Below are positions 31,901-47,105 of a DNA stretch of 64,000 bases, in pieces. The DNA is taken from the NCBI GenBank assembly GCA_019155185.1, contig CM032798.1:4105501-4169500 (forward strand), in the 5' to 3' direction. The translations under genes were made by a program, and so were the position numbers. How positions within the stretch are numbered: position 1 is the stretch's first letter; the number at the start of each line of letters is the position of its first letter. Source of the DNA: Beaufortia kweichowensis (taxonomy: Eukaryota > Chordata > Actinopteri > Cypriniformes > Gastromyzontidae). Under the pieces are notes generated by a model, which saw only the letters and a program-made list of their open reading frames with translations, had not been told where the DNA came from and did not search any database.

Positions 31901-34900
31901 TTCTCCACATGGCGTGATTAAAAAGAGATTTCGGTTTTATTCTGAAACTCCTCTTTTAAATAATGTAAAACAATATTAAAGAGATTTTACAGTTTCTCAT
32001 CGGCTGCCTGTTGAGCTTGAAAGCATTGTCATTGATGACACATGCGTCTAATTCACTGAACACTGAAAGTTATCTTTCTGGATGTATGAAAGGATGGCCA
32101 GGGTAATAAAAAGCCCAGTGAAAAGAGGGCCTTTACAGAGGCGTCTTTGTGAAACTCGTATCAAAGGCCGTGCCTGGAATTGAATAGTTTTGCTTTGTGT
32201 TTCTCAGTGCATGGGTGGGGGTTTGTTGTGATGTCGAGATATTCCTGTGTGCACGCAGAGCTAACCCTATTGAGAGAGATATTGGGATATCTCCAACATT
32301 TTACGGCTCTTTTAGGAAGAGTGTTCCTCTCTGTGTGATATCGTGAGTCTGACATCTTCAGATTTAAGTCTTAGAGAAGTGGTTTCACCTTTTGCCAAAG
32401 CCGGCGTTTCATTCATGAATCAAATTTAACAAGGTCCTGTCTGCACCAGAGTAATTCTGCAACCAGAATGCAGAGTAAAACTAAAACGCAACCTTGTATG
32501 TAAATTAGATTTATTCGTTATTGTGCCTTGCTGTTCATCTGGTCCAAATAATAATGCCTGTCTATGCGACTCATTCTGTATTACTCCTGATCTTTTATCT
32601 TTTCACATGCATTTTTCATGAAATTTATATTTTAATATTAATTTTCACATTTTTTATTAATACTACACATAATATTATTCATTATTCAGCGTTAATGTGA
32701 CAATACCATTTTGTCAAAACCCACTCCTGAATCACACACTGGCACATTACTCTACTGTATAATTCATGAATATTACTCGCCAAAATGAGGACAGTATCAC
32801 ATGGGGGAGCTTCCATTGGCATCCGTTCAAGATGTTTTGTCACTTCGTAGCTTAAGGCTATACTGTAGCTCGGCGCCAACGAAACCAGTATCCTCTATTC
32901 ATCAGCAACAGGAGACCTCCAGCTCTCGAATACAATGTCATTTAGAAAACAGATGTTAACGTTCTGATAGCGTTGCCTAAATATACCTCTCTTCTTGACG
33001 TCAACATCCTCAGCTGAAGTGAGTGTGGATTGAATTAAGGGGCGCTGAATGCAGACGATGGATGCTGGTCAGAAGGTCAAAAGAGTGAGGGAGGGTTATC
33101 TCGAATGCAATTAGCATAGGCTCTGAATGGACTCTAATGAATGCCATTCTCAAGGGGTTTTGTGTTATAGGTTTAGGGGACATTGTGTCCTTGGAAAAAG
33201 TCTGGTTCTGGACAAGCAAGATGCCAGATTGGTAAATTGAAATCCGAGCCAACGGCTGTATATTTTCATTTACTAATTTATTTGATCGTGAAATGAAAAA
33301 TGGCAAAGCCTGCGTCAATAAAGAATTGTCAAAATGCCCAGGAGTTATGTGCCATCAGAGAAGCTGTGAATTATTTCAGTAAATACATTAGCAGATATTA
33401 TATGGAATGACAATCATCCAATTTTCTAAAGCGTAGGAATATTCTTCTAAGATAAAAAATAATTTACTAATGTCATCGATAGCATTTGACAGATAATTTA
33501 TAACATTCAATACAACTTAATATATTATATGACATATTAAAAAAGATGGAAGTCATATTAGAGTGGATATAAATGTGTGAGTGTATGTTACGTAATTTAA
33601 TTCGGATGATTTGAGAGGGTGTTGCTATTTTCCGGATGCTGTGCACTAACTAGAAAAACTGGCAATACATTAGGAAATAATTTAGAGGTTTCTTCATATT
33701 TTCTCAAATGTTTTAAGCTGATAACTGTCACAGCAGAAAATGAGTATACACATAAAAATCTCACCTAAAAAAAAAATATTTTAAGTATTTTTATAAATTT
33801 CAATAATCAACAATCATCATGTCGTATGGTCTGTTTCAACAGCAAATGCCACATCTTTATATGACTTTAATGTCTTCCAGAAAGTGAATTTATTTGGAAA
33901 ACTTTACAAGCATTTTTAATGATTATTTCCATCTTGTTTAGCCTCTTGTCAGGCTTTTTTCCTGTTTATTATTATTTTTGCATATATTATAATTCTATGC
34001 ATAATCATTATAATGGGTACAGTATAACAGGAATGACCCATGTACAGTAATGGACATTTTATACACAGTTTTAAACATATAGGCACAAGACCAAAACATT
34101 ATGAATGTTAACTTCTATTGAATCTGAAACATTTCTTTAAATCCAATGAAGAATTCCTCTTACCCTTATGCTGTCAAAAAGCAAATGTAATGGATGGGCA
34201 TTGCTTTGAAAATGGCTCTACGTGACTTTACAGTCATCTATTGGGATGGTACAGCTGAGCAATCATGTACTCGGCCTTCTCTAAAGTGCTTATTGTGTGC
34301 CCTTGACAAAGCCTTCAGAGATGAAAGCGTTATACAAAATAAATATGAGAGTGAGACCTACTTATGTGATGCTGCAAAGCATGAGTAACATGTTGATCTA
34401 GAGAGGACAACAGAAAAGCGTGTTGATAGAATCAGCTTGAATTAAGACTTTAAACCATGTATTGTGCTTAAGTGGTCACACCCAGTCTCTACCAGATTAA
34501 CCACATCCGACATATCCCAAATTATTTGTGTTTGCCATCTTAAACAAAGTTCTAAGATAGAAAAAATATAAAATAGGTTAGGTCCCATGTTGGCATGCAT
34601 TAAAATTCATGTATGCCAAAAAAGCAGCTTTGAGCACTTCAGTATATTGAATAAAAGCCATTTGGGGGAAGAAAAAAAACAAGGAAAATACCTTGCTAGA
34701 ATATTTATACATTAATATTCCAAAATTGTCTGTTATGCTGTGTTGTATTTGTGTGACAGGCCAAACGTGACAGGTGAGAAGACGTGCTCCTCGTGTGCCA
34801 GTGATGTCAGATTTTCATTATTGTTGTTTTGCTTAAATAGAGCCTAATAGCACAATGAAATGGAAAATAATTGTAGAACCGGTTATATGGGTACATGCAC

Positions 34901-35654
34901 GTGTTCTTGTATGACACTGTACTAGTATGTGACATCAAAACATTTAAAATAAAATCAGGTAAAAAGATGACAAAAAGGCTTGCAAAGGCATATTGCGTGA
35001 AGACACGCCATACATCACACATTAAAATAATGTAGTCAGGTTCTCTGAGGGCAGCTGCAGGTCACAGATTGAAGCTTTGAAGTCTAACGTCAGGCTTCCA
35101 ACTGTTTATAATGTAGGAAATTAGATTTCCTCACTGGAGTTCAGCATTTGGAATATAAAGTTTTGTGGAAACCTTTGTCAGTTTATTTCAACAAGTAGCT
35201 GGATCGGAAAAGTGAATCTGAGCGTCCAGTCGGGATGTGATTCTACAGTCACATCTGCATTCCAATGAAGAGGAAGTCTTGGTTCGAAGAGCTCTAGATA
35301 AACACATAATTGCTTTAACTTTCATTTCATGACTGAATGTTGAGTTCTCATCAAGCATGCAGGGCACTTCTACTGACTACAGCTTTTGCAAGAGAGACAA
35401 TTAACTGGAGAGAGGGTTTTAGAGGTTAAGCTGTGTCAACAGGTAGTTGTAGATCCACGCTGAAGTTTCACTTGCGTTTCTGATTCGGCTTTAAATAAGA
35501 AACTGGTGACTAGCAATGCAGGAAATGCATCATGTCAGTTTTTCATTACATTTGAAGAAGCAAAAATCCTAAAATAACACTTTGTCCTAACTATACACTC
35601 TTAAGGTTATGATTACATGCCAACGATATAGTAAATATGGAAAACAAACGACAA

Positions 35655-35847
35655 CATTGTCAAAATTGACACTGTACTGTGCATATTGTCAGTAGTTGGT
35701 GAAATCACTTTGTAAAGAAACACAATTTTTTTTCACAAATTCCGTTTTTTGTAGTTTACATGGAGACAATAACTGTATCATTTTTTAAAACTTTGCACTT
35801 TGAAACCCATTTTCAAAGGTTTGCGTTTCTAGGCCCCAATAAACGCT
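35655..35847. repeat. Dispersed repeat related to the core at 28.4-28.6 kb
   Basis: It shares a 30-nt string (35694-35723 versus 28470-28499) with two mismatches. Both copies also carry a nearby ttgtcaaaa and a downstream aggcccc. Probably a hAT-like nonautonomous element, though no terminus was fixed with certainty. Confidence 0.5.
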
Positions 35848-35949
35848 GGTAAAACATGGACAAACCCAACCATTGGTTAAAATTAACCTAGAAAAGAACC
35901 ATATTTGGCCAAAACCTTGTCCAAGGGTTGGGTTTGTCCATGTTTTACC
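35848..35949. repeat. Perfect 24-bp inverted repeat with a 54-bp spacer
   Basis: The arm at 35848-35871 (ggtaaaacatggacaaaccc then aacc) is the exact complement of 35926-35949. A second ccaatcttgggttg / caacccag motif follows at once on the right. The structure suggests a small MITE, possibly young because the arms have not diverged. Confidence 0.8.
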
Positions 35950-37033
35950 CAATCTTGGGTTGAAACAACCCAGTAAACAAAAACAACATTATTTTTGGTA
36001 ATATAGCCTACTTTTATAATGTAATATAATTTATGTAAAATTATATAATATCTATAATAGTCTACTGTATAATAGTTCACAGCCTGTTTAAAGTCAGACA
36101 TGTTGAAAGAAACTGACAGTCTTTTTGACAGATTCATTTAGAAGAATTGGCTAGTTGTAAGAGTCATTTATTTGTGAATCAAGCTATGCTGGTTTCATTG
36201 TTTATTTGTTGTTGTGTAAATACTTTCTGTATCTACTTGAAAGTCTCTGTGTCTCCCTATAAAACAGCTAGAATACACTTATATATACTGTCATTTGAAT
36301 AAAAATTTGGCTGTGTCAAAGTGAAGAATGTCACCCGACCCTTTAGCACCACAGGAAACGAACAGTCTTGTTTTGGCCTTCCGAACACATTCATGTTTAC
36401 CCCAGAGCTGAGGCACCACACGCAAAACCCACTGAGGCCATATTGTGACATGGGAAACCCAATAAAAAAAAAGAAAAGATGTTAAGAGCGAGGGGAATTT
36501 GCATTTTGGAAAGCGCTGAATGAAAGTATTTGTTCTTCCTGCGCCTCAGTAAAAGACTCTTTAAGACTAGAAGGTTTATAGATTCTTCTGTTTTGCTCAT
36601 TTTCAGAAGTTTAGATTATGAGTTGAGTAAGTCTGACGGTTGATGAAAGTTCAGGACTCTGTGATGCATTTAAAGTCAGACAGTAAATCGGGCGCCATAA
36701 TTCTTTCTCGCTTCTTCTCCTGTTAGTTCATCAGTCAGTTTCGTTCTCTGGCAGTTGGCTTGAGGTGTCCTAGAAACGGGGGCTTTATCTTAAAATTATA
36801 AGGGGAAAATCGCGAACGAAAGGCACAAACACTTCCTGGACGTTTATGTGAATACAAATGTCAGGTCTTTTCATCTTGCTCTTCATAGAAAGAACTTTGA
36901 GGTTCACAAGGTGACAGTATTTTCAATTCCACTTAAATGGCAGTTAATGTGCTCATTAGCACAGAAAGATGTGGAAGTGGGTTGTGTTTAGTAAAAAGGT
37001 TAGAAAGAGTTATTGCTGAATCTCCCACAGTGC

Positions 37034-37304
37034 TTTAAAGGCACAGTTCACCCAAAAATCTACTCAGACTTGTAATGGTGCAAACCTGTGTGTGGTTTTA
37101 TCATATTAGGATATGTAAAATAGGACATTTTATAGTGACCACAGGCTGTAAAAACACACCATAAAAGTATTTCTTTATAAGTCTTCTGAGCTTTCAGAAT
37201 CAAATCTGATATAGTGCAGAGAAACCTGCGGCATAGGCACCATATTTGATCTGAGAGCTGCATGGTGATTTGCATGAATAACTCGATTTTGGAGTGAATA
37301 ATGA
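37034..37304. repeat. Palindromic Angel-type element, divergent
   Basis: The left end is tttaaaggcacagttcaccc then aaaaatc. The right half ends near ttttggagtgaataatgact then ta. The interior differs from the TTAA copies at 27.3 kb, so this is another subfamily or a heavily mutated one. Limits are approximate. Confidence 0.5.
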
Positions 37305-38901
37305 CTTAAATTTTAGTTTGTTTATCACACAGAGATATTGTAAGACTTTAGTAGACTTACAATATAGCATGCAAGTCAAACTGAGTAATTTTATGGCACT
37401 TTTATAGCAGGTTTTTGTGCAATTAATTAGCCTTTCAAATTAACAAATGAACAATGTTTTTAATCTACTGACATGCTGATTATTTCTATGACTGCTTTTA
37501 GACTATATTCTCTAAAAACAATACAATCTATAAAACACAGTGATTTGAGCATGGCAAGCTCTGAAACCTCACAGCTGAAGCAGGTCACGCGTGATGTCAT
37601 TTTCATGCTGATGAATATATCCATCCTCTCCAAATTACATGCCACAATTCCCTATTATCCTCCACTTTCACACCAGATAAAGAAGTGCCCCACCACAGTG
37701 TAGTTTTTAATGGCTCTCAATATCTTTTAGGAGCTCTGAGACAGACATCCCGTCCTACTTCTTTTGGCTCTAATGATGGTTGCTGTTGACCTGGGAAACA
37801 AGCCCATGCTGTGTAACAGCGGGACAGTATGCTCAGTCGAAGGGCATGTCACACCCTATATCCCTCGTAGCTTTTATCTGACAACATTTTAAATGTTCAG
37901 CTGAGTGAATCTGCCATGCTGTTTCATGCATAATACATGCCAAACTTTAGTAACACAGAAATGAGGGAGAATTCTCAGATGACTCATTAGCTCACATATA
38001 GATTAAGAACCTTGTTATGATGTATTGTACTATATATTTAAGATAAATAAATTAATATTGAGATAGATAATATGTAATGTGTATATAGCCTAGTGTACAA
38101 AATATGGTTAAGTTACATAAAATCAGGTATGGATATGTAAACAATATATATAAATTTAATGCTTACAAAACAGAATCTGTTTTTATTAATGATCCTCATT
38201 TCTTTGGTCCTTTTCATCAACTGTGTGGATATTCTTAAATATTTATAACCATCTTACCATCCAATTAAAGAAGTAAACATTTTACTTTTAAAAACGCCAG
38301 CGTGTAAGCTTTTACACTAGTGAATGAACTAGTGATTTATTTTCAAGCCCTGATAACACAAGTGATAAGTGATAATGACATGAAAGGTTAAAGAGGATGC
38401 TTTGCCTTGCGTCATGATGCGTTCTGCAAAAAGAAATGGACAATGAGGTTAGTGGGAGAGATTAAATTGACTGGAATGCCTGCAGACTAGCTATTCGCTC
38501 ATCTAAAATCCTGAAAGAAGAGATGATCCGTATGAGGTAATGGTCCATCTTTTGCTGTTGACAGGGTAGGCCCCCTGCCCTTTAGATAAGCAGATTAAAG
38601 AGTGATACAGAGGTCTAGCAGATTTATTGTGCCAAAGCTGAGGCATTTAAAGGATAGAATGGGAATTCTCACTGTGTAGGATACTGCACACAGATTTTAA
38701 TATCTCTGTATCCCAGCTGTTCACCCATCACATGTGACAGGTGTATGAAATAAACCGAGATTTTCCCTTGACATCTGACATCTTTTTAAAGTGTAGTGGG
38801 CTTTAGTTGCATGACTGTTACAGTGTTTTGATAGCATGGTACATTTTTTGCATGTTAAAGGTGAATTTGTTTTAATAAAAAAATACTTTCTTCTACCTAG
38901 G

Positions 38902-39350
38902 CTTAAAGAAATAGTTTACCCAGATATGACAATTCTCTCTTAAGGTTTAATATTGTGTGCTTATTAGCAACTGACAACACATTGATCATTTAAAATCTCA
39001 TTAGTTGTGACCAATTTTCTTCTTTTGTCTCGAAATATGCAAAATCTTGATCTTAGCGTGCTGATTGGTTTGTTTCCATATGAATATGTCACATATACAT
39101 TTGCTAAATAAGCTCAAAATATTAAACATTTCTTTCCACAAATGTATCAGTTCACTTAAGAAGACCCATGGAGTCATTTGAATTGCTTTAATGGTGGATG
39201 TGCTTTTTGGAGCGTCACCACTTTGAACCCTGTATAAAAAGATACCATGATTGTATATTAATTTAAAATGATTTGTTTGTGTTTATTTGAAGAAACGAAG
39301 TCATAGACAGTCAGAGGTGGCATGAGGGTGAGTAAGAATTTTCATATTTC
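38902..39350. repeat. Palindromic Angel-type element, degraded
   Basis: The left end is cttaaagaaatagtttaccc. The right-side modules are gaagaaacgaagtcatagac and ggcatgagggtgagtaagaa. The interior is expanded or rearranged. Limits are approximate. Confidence 0.45.
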
Positions 39351-42300
39351 ATGTTTCATAACTATTTCCTATAATATACAGAGAAAATAAGTCATTCATA
39401 GGTTGATGTTTCTGTACTTTCCAAACAGCCTAAGCAACATAGTCTCAACCAATAGCATCGTACTGTACACATGCATATGTTTCTTTATCCAGCTGTATAT
39501 CCTAAAGGAGAATGGTATGAAAAATGAGACCCAACAGTGAGAAAGGACAGAGACAAATGAGCTGTGTCCCTCTGTTGGTAAAAGCCAGAGGCGTCAATGG
39601 AGTGAAACCATGATAAGATCACACACAACGAGTGGTCACAAATCAAAGGAAGGGAATGCCATTATGGGCACAGGGTCAGCTCTTGTTCTGGATGGCAAAC
39701 CTGTTTGATGATTAAAATATATATATATATAGTATATATCGACTAGTGATGATGAGCAGCCTCAGGCTAATTATAATAGATGCCTTCAGTCTGAGTTAAA
39801 AGAACAGGCATAGAGATGTGATGAGGAGAACAAGAGGTCTGTTATGAGCTGACATAGGAAATGTATACAAGTGAAGGTCCTTATCTGAAATCCATGTTAC
39901 AATTGAAGTGGAGAGTTTCTCCGATACGTCAAATGCAAAGTAAGAACACAATTTAATTCATTTTATAGGTTGCCTATAAAACATACAGTGGCCTGTGCAC
40001 TATGGCTGCTCGAATCAATGATTTGTACCGAACAGCAGCGACTCGTTTAGAAGTCTGTGATCAATTGCATTGCTAAGTGCAGGACAGATAGAAGCTCCCT
40101 TATGGTTTCTTATGGAGCTGCAAGTGTTAAATCAAACTCTCATTGATTTGGTAGGGTTAAATTAAATGGGGGAGGAAAGAAATGGGAGCAATACGATTGT
40201 TGTTTGTGGTTAAATAAAACCATTGCTGACTTAAGTCTTCGGGAGTATGCCAGCGAGACGTGCTCAAATAACGTTTGAGTAAATAGAGTTCATTAATACG
40301 CATTGTCGTCGTCTTGTATTGACTCAAGGCATTTTCCATAGTGTTGTTGACAGCATGATAAATGCAGATGGAGTTTTTCATCTCCATGTTAATGCTGTGT
40401 GTGGGCATCCAGGATGTTTAATTCTGAACCGTTGTCAGTATAAAACGATGGAAGAATGTTGGTGAGTAATTAGGAGTCTGGGGAAAGCGAAGCTATTTTT
40501 CTCAACAACAAAAATCTTCCCTTCCCCCCGCTCAAACACGTTCTATGTTGGTTACCCCTCCTCCCTTGTCCAAACGCCTAATATTGCGAACGGTAAACAA
40601 AACCAACCTTCTCTGTCGTAAATCAAGATAAATGAAGACTTAACCCCCTATTAGATTGGAAGGGTTGAGAATAGAAGGCTTAAATGCCGATTCTGCTGTT
40701 GGTAGGATAGGTGTGCTTCCTTCTTGTGGTTATTCCTGGATACCACCAAGAGCTAGCGGGAAGAAGCATCCCATTGGCCAATAATTCATAGTAGTGTGTG
40801 TAGGTCTCAAATGAGCCGGATGAAACTGCAGCGGTTGCAGAAAGGATGCATTATGGTCTCTGGGCCTTTGGCGTGAAATGGTGATGGTTTAATGATGATG
40901 GCTGTAGAGTTTTAGCTCGGTGGTAGCTCTGGGATTGCATCCCCCACTCATGGCTAGCAATGCTGCTGATTGTGCTGTCTGTCTTAATTCCAGCTTCTAG
41001 CATTCAGAGAAACGCGCGCTCACGTTCCTGCATATCGGCGATGGAGGATGCTTAGGGTGCATCGCTTGTTCCTGCCCCGCTGTGACTGTTCAGCTAGTAT
41101 TGATCGTGATCTGGTTTTTGGGCCACGTGAGACCCGTTTAATGCCTGTAGTCACTAGCGTACTTTAAATGATTGAGTATTCTTCCCATTTTCTATGAGAA
41201 TATTGATCAGGCCAGTTAATCGTTCACTCTTTCAATGTTTAACCAATTATCTAAAGCATAGAGATCTCCTGCACATATTGAATTTTCAAATGAATTTGGA
41301 AAATATGGCAACTAAAGGAAAAGATGCTGGTGTTTTGTTTCGGCCATCTGCTTTCAGAATCAGCGCTGTTCCCTGTTTCCCCCAAAGATATGGTTGTTTT
41401 TTTGAATTGGTGCAATATCTTGCCAGCTGCTTTCTCAAATTCCATTTCCTTTACAGATCCTGTAGTACATGTCTATAGAAAGGGATGAAAGGGAGGAGGG
41501 GTTTCATTGCAGGCAGCGGAGAGAGCAATCATCTCGCCAAGCCCGGGACCTTTATGAATTCCCAGCGTATCTCCTCACACCAGCTGTCCTCCATTGATAA
41601 CGACAGGTAGACGTGGCTGTTTCGAACCGTTATCTTCCCCCTCGTGGTATTTGCAGGGAGCGAGACCAAGTGGACAAATACGTACAATTGTAAAATATAA
41701 AAAATGAAATCATATGACTCTTGAACGGCTCTTTTTTACTTTGTTCTGAATTGCTGGTAGGTTCGAGACAAATTCATTGCGATGTCTCATTCGCTGTAAA
41801 TTCAAGACAGAAAGATGCTTGAGGATAAATCTGTGTGTATGTGATCATTTCTAAAGTGCATGGAGTGATAACACTAACAACCTAGTCTTAACACCGGTGA
41901 TGATCTATACAGTATACAGTATTATAAAATGCTAGGCATGTATTGCTAGGTGTGCTTTAGCTCACTGTGAATCACTCTCACTTCAAAGCGTAACAGCAAT
42001 TTGGTGACGTGACTCCACTGCTAATGTTAAATCACGCACAGCAGCGTCCAACAACAGTGCAGATACAATTTCTATTATTTATACTGCTGTCCGGATTAAA
42101 AGGGTCATTCTGACTTCCATGAGCCATATAATAAAATAACTATATATTGCTTAATGTATTATTTAGCTGTATAGAGGAGTACATTATTAATGCAGTGATC
42201 TGGTATTTATGAATAGAATATCATATACAATTGTAGGTGAATTGTTATCTAGCATGTTTTTATCATTTCAAAACTTTATCCAAGTATTGGTAAGTTTATG

Positions 42301-45300
42301 CTAAAAATTAAGTACTGTGCAAAAGTCGTTTGTTGCTTTAGTATTTTCACCTCCCAAAAATTGTTTTAATCCGTTTATTTCTATTTTTTTGATGTAGTGT
42401 GTCAGGTTTAGGTATTTTATGAATTACATTAACATTTTTATTCATTTTTTGTTTATGTTTATTGTTATGAGAATTAGTCAAATATTTCATCTTGAGTCTT
42501 TTACCTTTCCATCAATTTATAGTTTGTCATGATTAGATTAAAATTCAAGTATGAAATATTAAAGGTGAATAGGGAAACAACATAGGTGTCGCTCCTGGGG
42601 AACGGTGACAGGTAACAGGTTAGGACTAATAATGAGTTAATTTCAATAGAAAATCTACAAAAAAAATTGAATAACATTGCTCAATTTGTAGAGCAACATA
42701 CTTATATAAACTGTGTAATGCTTTTCCTATGCCAAATGCATAAATGTTAACATTAAAAGTAGTCCTTTGAAAAAACAGAATGCAATTTTTCTACTTCAAA
42801 TTAGGCAGGTTGAAATTGCTACTAACAAGCCCAAAACAGTGTAGCTTCTGTTTAAGGACACAATTCGAATAAAGGGCACTTTGGTCAGGGAAAGGATGTC
42901 CATGTCAAGTGAGAGGAATGTTGAGTACTTGGATCTGAATGGAGAAGAGCTTGCCCAAGTGCCCTTTATAAGGTGGCATAAAAGAGTTGAAAGAATGTGA
43001 GTTTTAATGGAAGAGCTGGCACGCCGGAGCCTGAACCCTCTCATGCAACAGGTGAATGAGGGGATATAAGAGTGGGATTATGTTTCTGTCGTTGTCTAAA
43101 CAAAAATGACATTATTTATAGTGCTGCTGTGAGATGGCATTAGATACGGTCGAGCGAGAGACGAACATGAATATTGATATCTATCTTATTCATTGTCTTT
43201 TTGTTTGTCTGTCTTTCTCTCAGTTTGATGGCTACATGGTGGGTGCCTACAATATAAACCACCAGATTTGTAATGCTCTGTAATAGCTCTAAATTACACC
43301 CGTGTACGTGTGTTGGGAGGTGGTAGGGTTTACAGACACGCTGTGAAATTTAAATGCAGCCCTTATCAGTCGTGTTGAAAAGGGCAAAAAATGTGCTCAT
43401 CAAAAGAACACACTTTCCACAGATGAAAAACGTTGCTCTGCCTCTGTTATGCGAACGCGCGGCGTACCGGTGTATTTACGCCACAGGCAACCTCACACTC
43501 CGGTAGTTCTATCAAGGGTCCCAGGTGACACAGGTTGCCCATAGTAACCGGCTTAGCTGCAGTCAATGGAAAATAATACATTAAAGAGTAGCGAAAACAA
43601 CTTCAAACACAGCAGTCTTGAAAGATTCAGTTAGTGGATGTAATGAATCAGATACACACCGCTCCAGGCTTTTCTAGCACGCCGGAGCTCGAGGTGTCAA
43701 TCATAGCTGATGGGCTGTGAAAATGTAGGCAGGTCTTTCTTGTTTTTTGACCCCATTTGTATGATGGACAGCACCGTCATCCAATTACCACCGTATTACG
43801 GCAAGGATCGCATTTAACAGACTTTCCGACGTAGGAGAAACACCTGCATCGTGCAATTTACAGCTGGGTTTGTTGACAGTTCTGAATCTGTGACATTTCT
43901 AAATGAGAGCGGATCGGATAACCTTTGAGGATCTTTTGAAATGTAAGCTATATGACAGCTTAAGTAATGCAAGAATGGGTTTGTAATTGTGCTTTGTAAA
44001 GCTATAAAATGTGTAATGTAGTTCAAATATAAATAGTTGTCAAATTAATGTTTGCCGCTGTCACAAAAGACCTTTATTTGGTTCGAATAATATGCAAATG
44101 ATGTTGACAAAATGTCTAACGATTATTGTTATGCTGTCATACGCATTCAGTCCGACACAAAGCCTCTCTATGAATGTAGACGCACAAGTATATAGGAGAA
44201 AGACAGAGATTTTCACCCGTGTTGAAAGCTAACACGCTCATTCTCAAACATCATTAGTCGGAAAGGATGTGCAGAACCTTTTCTGTTTGCATCTCATTTG
44301 TGTCATCCGGTACAATGACTGACAAAGAACTGAAGATGTTTTGGCAGCCATATATGAGGTGAGTCAGACAACAGCGGGTCTTGGAGGAGAGCGAGGTATT
44401 CACTTAACCAGCTCGATGATAATTGGGAGGCGCCGCGGCAGAGAGCTTTTAGATGTAGGTAATAGGTAGAAAGCCAAACCTTTGAAGAAAATAGGTGATG
44501 TATCATAGAATGGCAGTAAAGGATCAGTGTACGCTAATTAGGGTTAATTGTGAGATGCGCAAGTTTCTATTTAAAGAACAGGTGCTCAATGAAATCTAAA
44601 CCGATCTATCCTTTTGTATCCTGTACTTCACTTTGCACGGTTATACAAATGCCAGCTTAATACCTGATACTGTATTCTTCATGAAATAACCACTAAAGAC
44701 CTAAAAATCTGCCCAATGTGCTATACAAACTTGCAGTTTACATTTATAATATTTAGACATAATTATTTCATTTTGATTGTGTCTGTGGTAATAAAATAGG
44801 ATAATTATTTGTCAGCATACAGAGAAAGTATTGAAAAGCCAAAACAGACTAAAGTATCTTGAGATTTTCATCTCTGTTGACTGTTGCTGACTGCTGTGCT
44901 CTAAATTAATTATTATAAATAATTAAGTAAGTTTTCTGTAACCTTCAAAGTTTTCTAATTTGCCGTGAACACGCTTCAAAGTGATTTTACATAAGTACAA
45001 CATAAAAGTTTTGGCATATAAACAAAAGATAGATAACAACCAGACATTATCCTTTAAGGATTCAACAGTAATTTTCTGAATAAGCAATGAGGTGAGGTCT
45101 GGCTATTTTCCATTGCATCTTGTTGTTTTCTATGAAAGCTTATAAGGTTTGTGGCCATTATGACAAGCAAACGCTTGTCTGGTCTGTTATAATCCAGTTC
45201 ATCTAGAGCATTGCGTCACTACTATCTGCTTTCCTGTAGCTCATACAATGTGATGTAATTACTTTAAATTATCTACTATTTTCTTGCAGTATGTTATTAT

Positions 45301-46664
45301 ATTTGCCATGCAGTCCAAGTATCTAACCACAATTAAATCTTTTATTTTCCCTTTATGCTGTTGAATAAATCAACGCTATACAAACTCTTAAGGTGTTAAT
45401 GACATGTGCAATATTTTACTGTGGAATATATAGAATATACAGTATATCGAATATACAGTATATCTCCATTGCAATGTTACCCGAGTAACCCAAGAAACTA
45501 CTTTCCCCGTTCCCTTATTTCCTAGCGACCTAATAACCTTTTATGCAACTGACAGCACATCATTTTTCAAAACTGTGTTACTTCTATATAAACGGCAAGA
45601 AACGTAACAAATTGTAATCTGGGTTAGGCCTATAAGATTTCTCAGGGATGGTCAGAAGAAAACATAATGAGGCTAGAGGGTCCCCCAGGGTCACTACGGG
45701 TTTCGGTCCCAGAACCGAGCGCTGAATTATAGGTTTGGCAGCGTTTTCTCACAACATTTGCCGTTCCTGCAGGATGTGAACATCGGGATCTTGAGTATTA
45801 CGGCGCTTTTGGCCCTGAGCACAATTAGGCAAGCGTAGTGCCAAGGACAGCCACAAAGATGTCTTCTCCTTCCTCAACCTTGATTTACAATGTAAAGGGT
45901 TATTTGGTGAATGGTTCCGAATGCAAGAAATTATTAATTTAATTTGTGTCGGTTAAATCTAGTTAAAGTTCCACATCACATCAGATTTTTTGCAACACCA
46001 CATATACAAAAGTCTAAATCTAATTACGTGAAGGCTGATTTCTTTGGGATAGTGACATTAAGGCTTAACTGCATGCGGAGAGAGATTGACAGTCCAGAGT
46101 TCATTTCGTTAGCCATTTATTATGCCCCCCCATGCTGATTCTCCAATCAATGCTCATCAGCCCACTGATGCCCGGCTAATGGTGTTTTACCGCGCTCAGC
46201 CAGTAAACATCTTTTCCCATGCCGAGCACGCACATATACTAAGTTCGGCATTTCTTTACTTGTGTGGCTTAATCAGCTGTGGTATCCGTCTTAGTATATC
46301 ACCTACAATGTAATGGGTCCCAGTGGGAGTGTTGCATATAGGTCTCTCGCTTTGTCGTTCTGATAGACGTGGGTCACTGGCTGGATATATGGAGTGGCTT
46401 GTTAGGACCGTAACATCAGAGAAAGCAGAAATGGTCGGTTCATTCACACGCACCTGCTGGCTTTGTTTTTGTTTGTGTGCGCACATATGGAGTTCATGCC
46501 CATTGCGAGTAATTTACAGCGTGATGCTAGACAACTTCAAGTCCTTTGCTCAGGCATGAAGGTTGACCCCAGACAATAAACCAAGTTAATGGTCCTCATG
46601 ACTTTGTTTAAATTACTTAACTTGGTTGACTTGGTTTTGGCTGTTTTCAAACAGCAAAGACTTT

Positions 46665-47105
46665 CTTAAAGAAACAGTTCACCCTTTAATGAAAATTTTA
46701 TCATTGTTTATTTACTCTCTTTGATGTCCTTTTCATATAACCTGTTTGATATTTTTTTCATCTGGTGGACACAGAGAGAAATATTTATAGCACAATGCCC
46801 AAACTGCTTCTTTTTAAATACAATGATGGTGAATGGTGACTATGGCTGTCCAGCTAATTTTTAAGGAATATTGACTTGTATTAAACTAATATTTCTGTAT
46901 GTTTTTCACACAAAGCTAGCATATGGCTTAAGAAGACTTTGAGTCATAAAACTACTTATGTATTGCTTTTATGGGGCTTTTAGCACTTTGACAAGCCCTA
47001 GTCCCCATCTGCTTTTGTTAAATGTAAAAAACACTACCGCTCAACATTATTTAGGCCACATCTTCCACAAACAAACAACATATAGGATTTGGATGACACA
47101 AATAA
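46665..47105. repeat. Palindromic Angel-type element, degraded
   Basis: The left end is cttaaagaaacagttcaccc, followed by tttatttactctctttgatg. A weak right half around 47065-47100 (acatataggatttggatgac) is consistent with the complementary arm. Limits are approximate. Confidence 0.4.
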
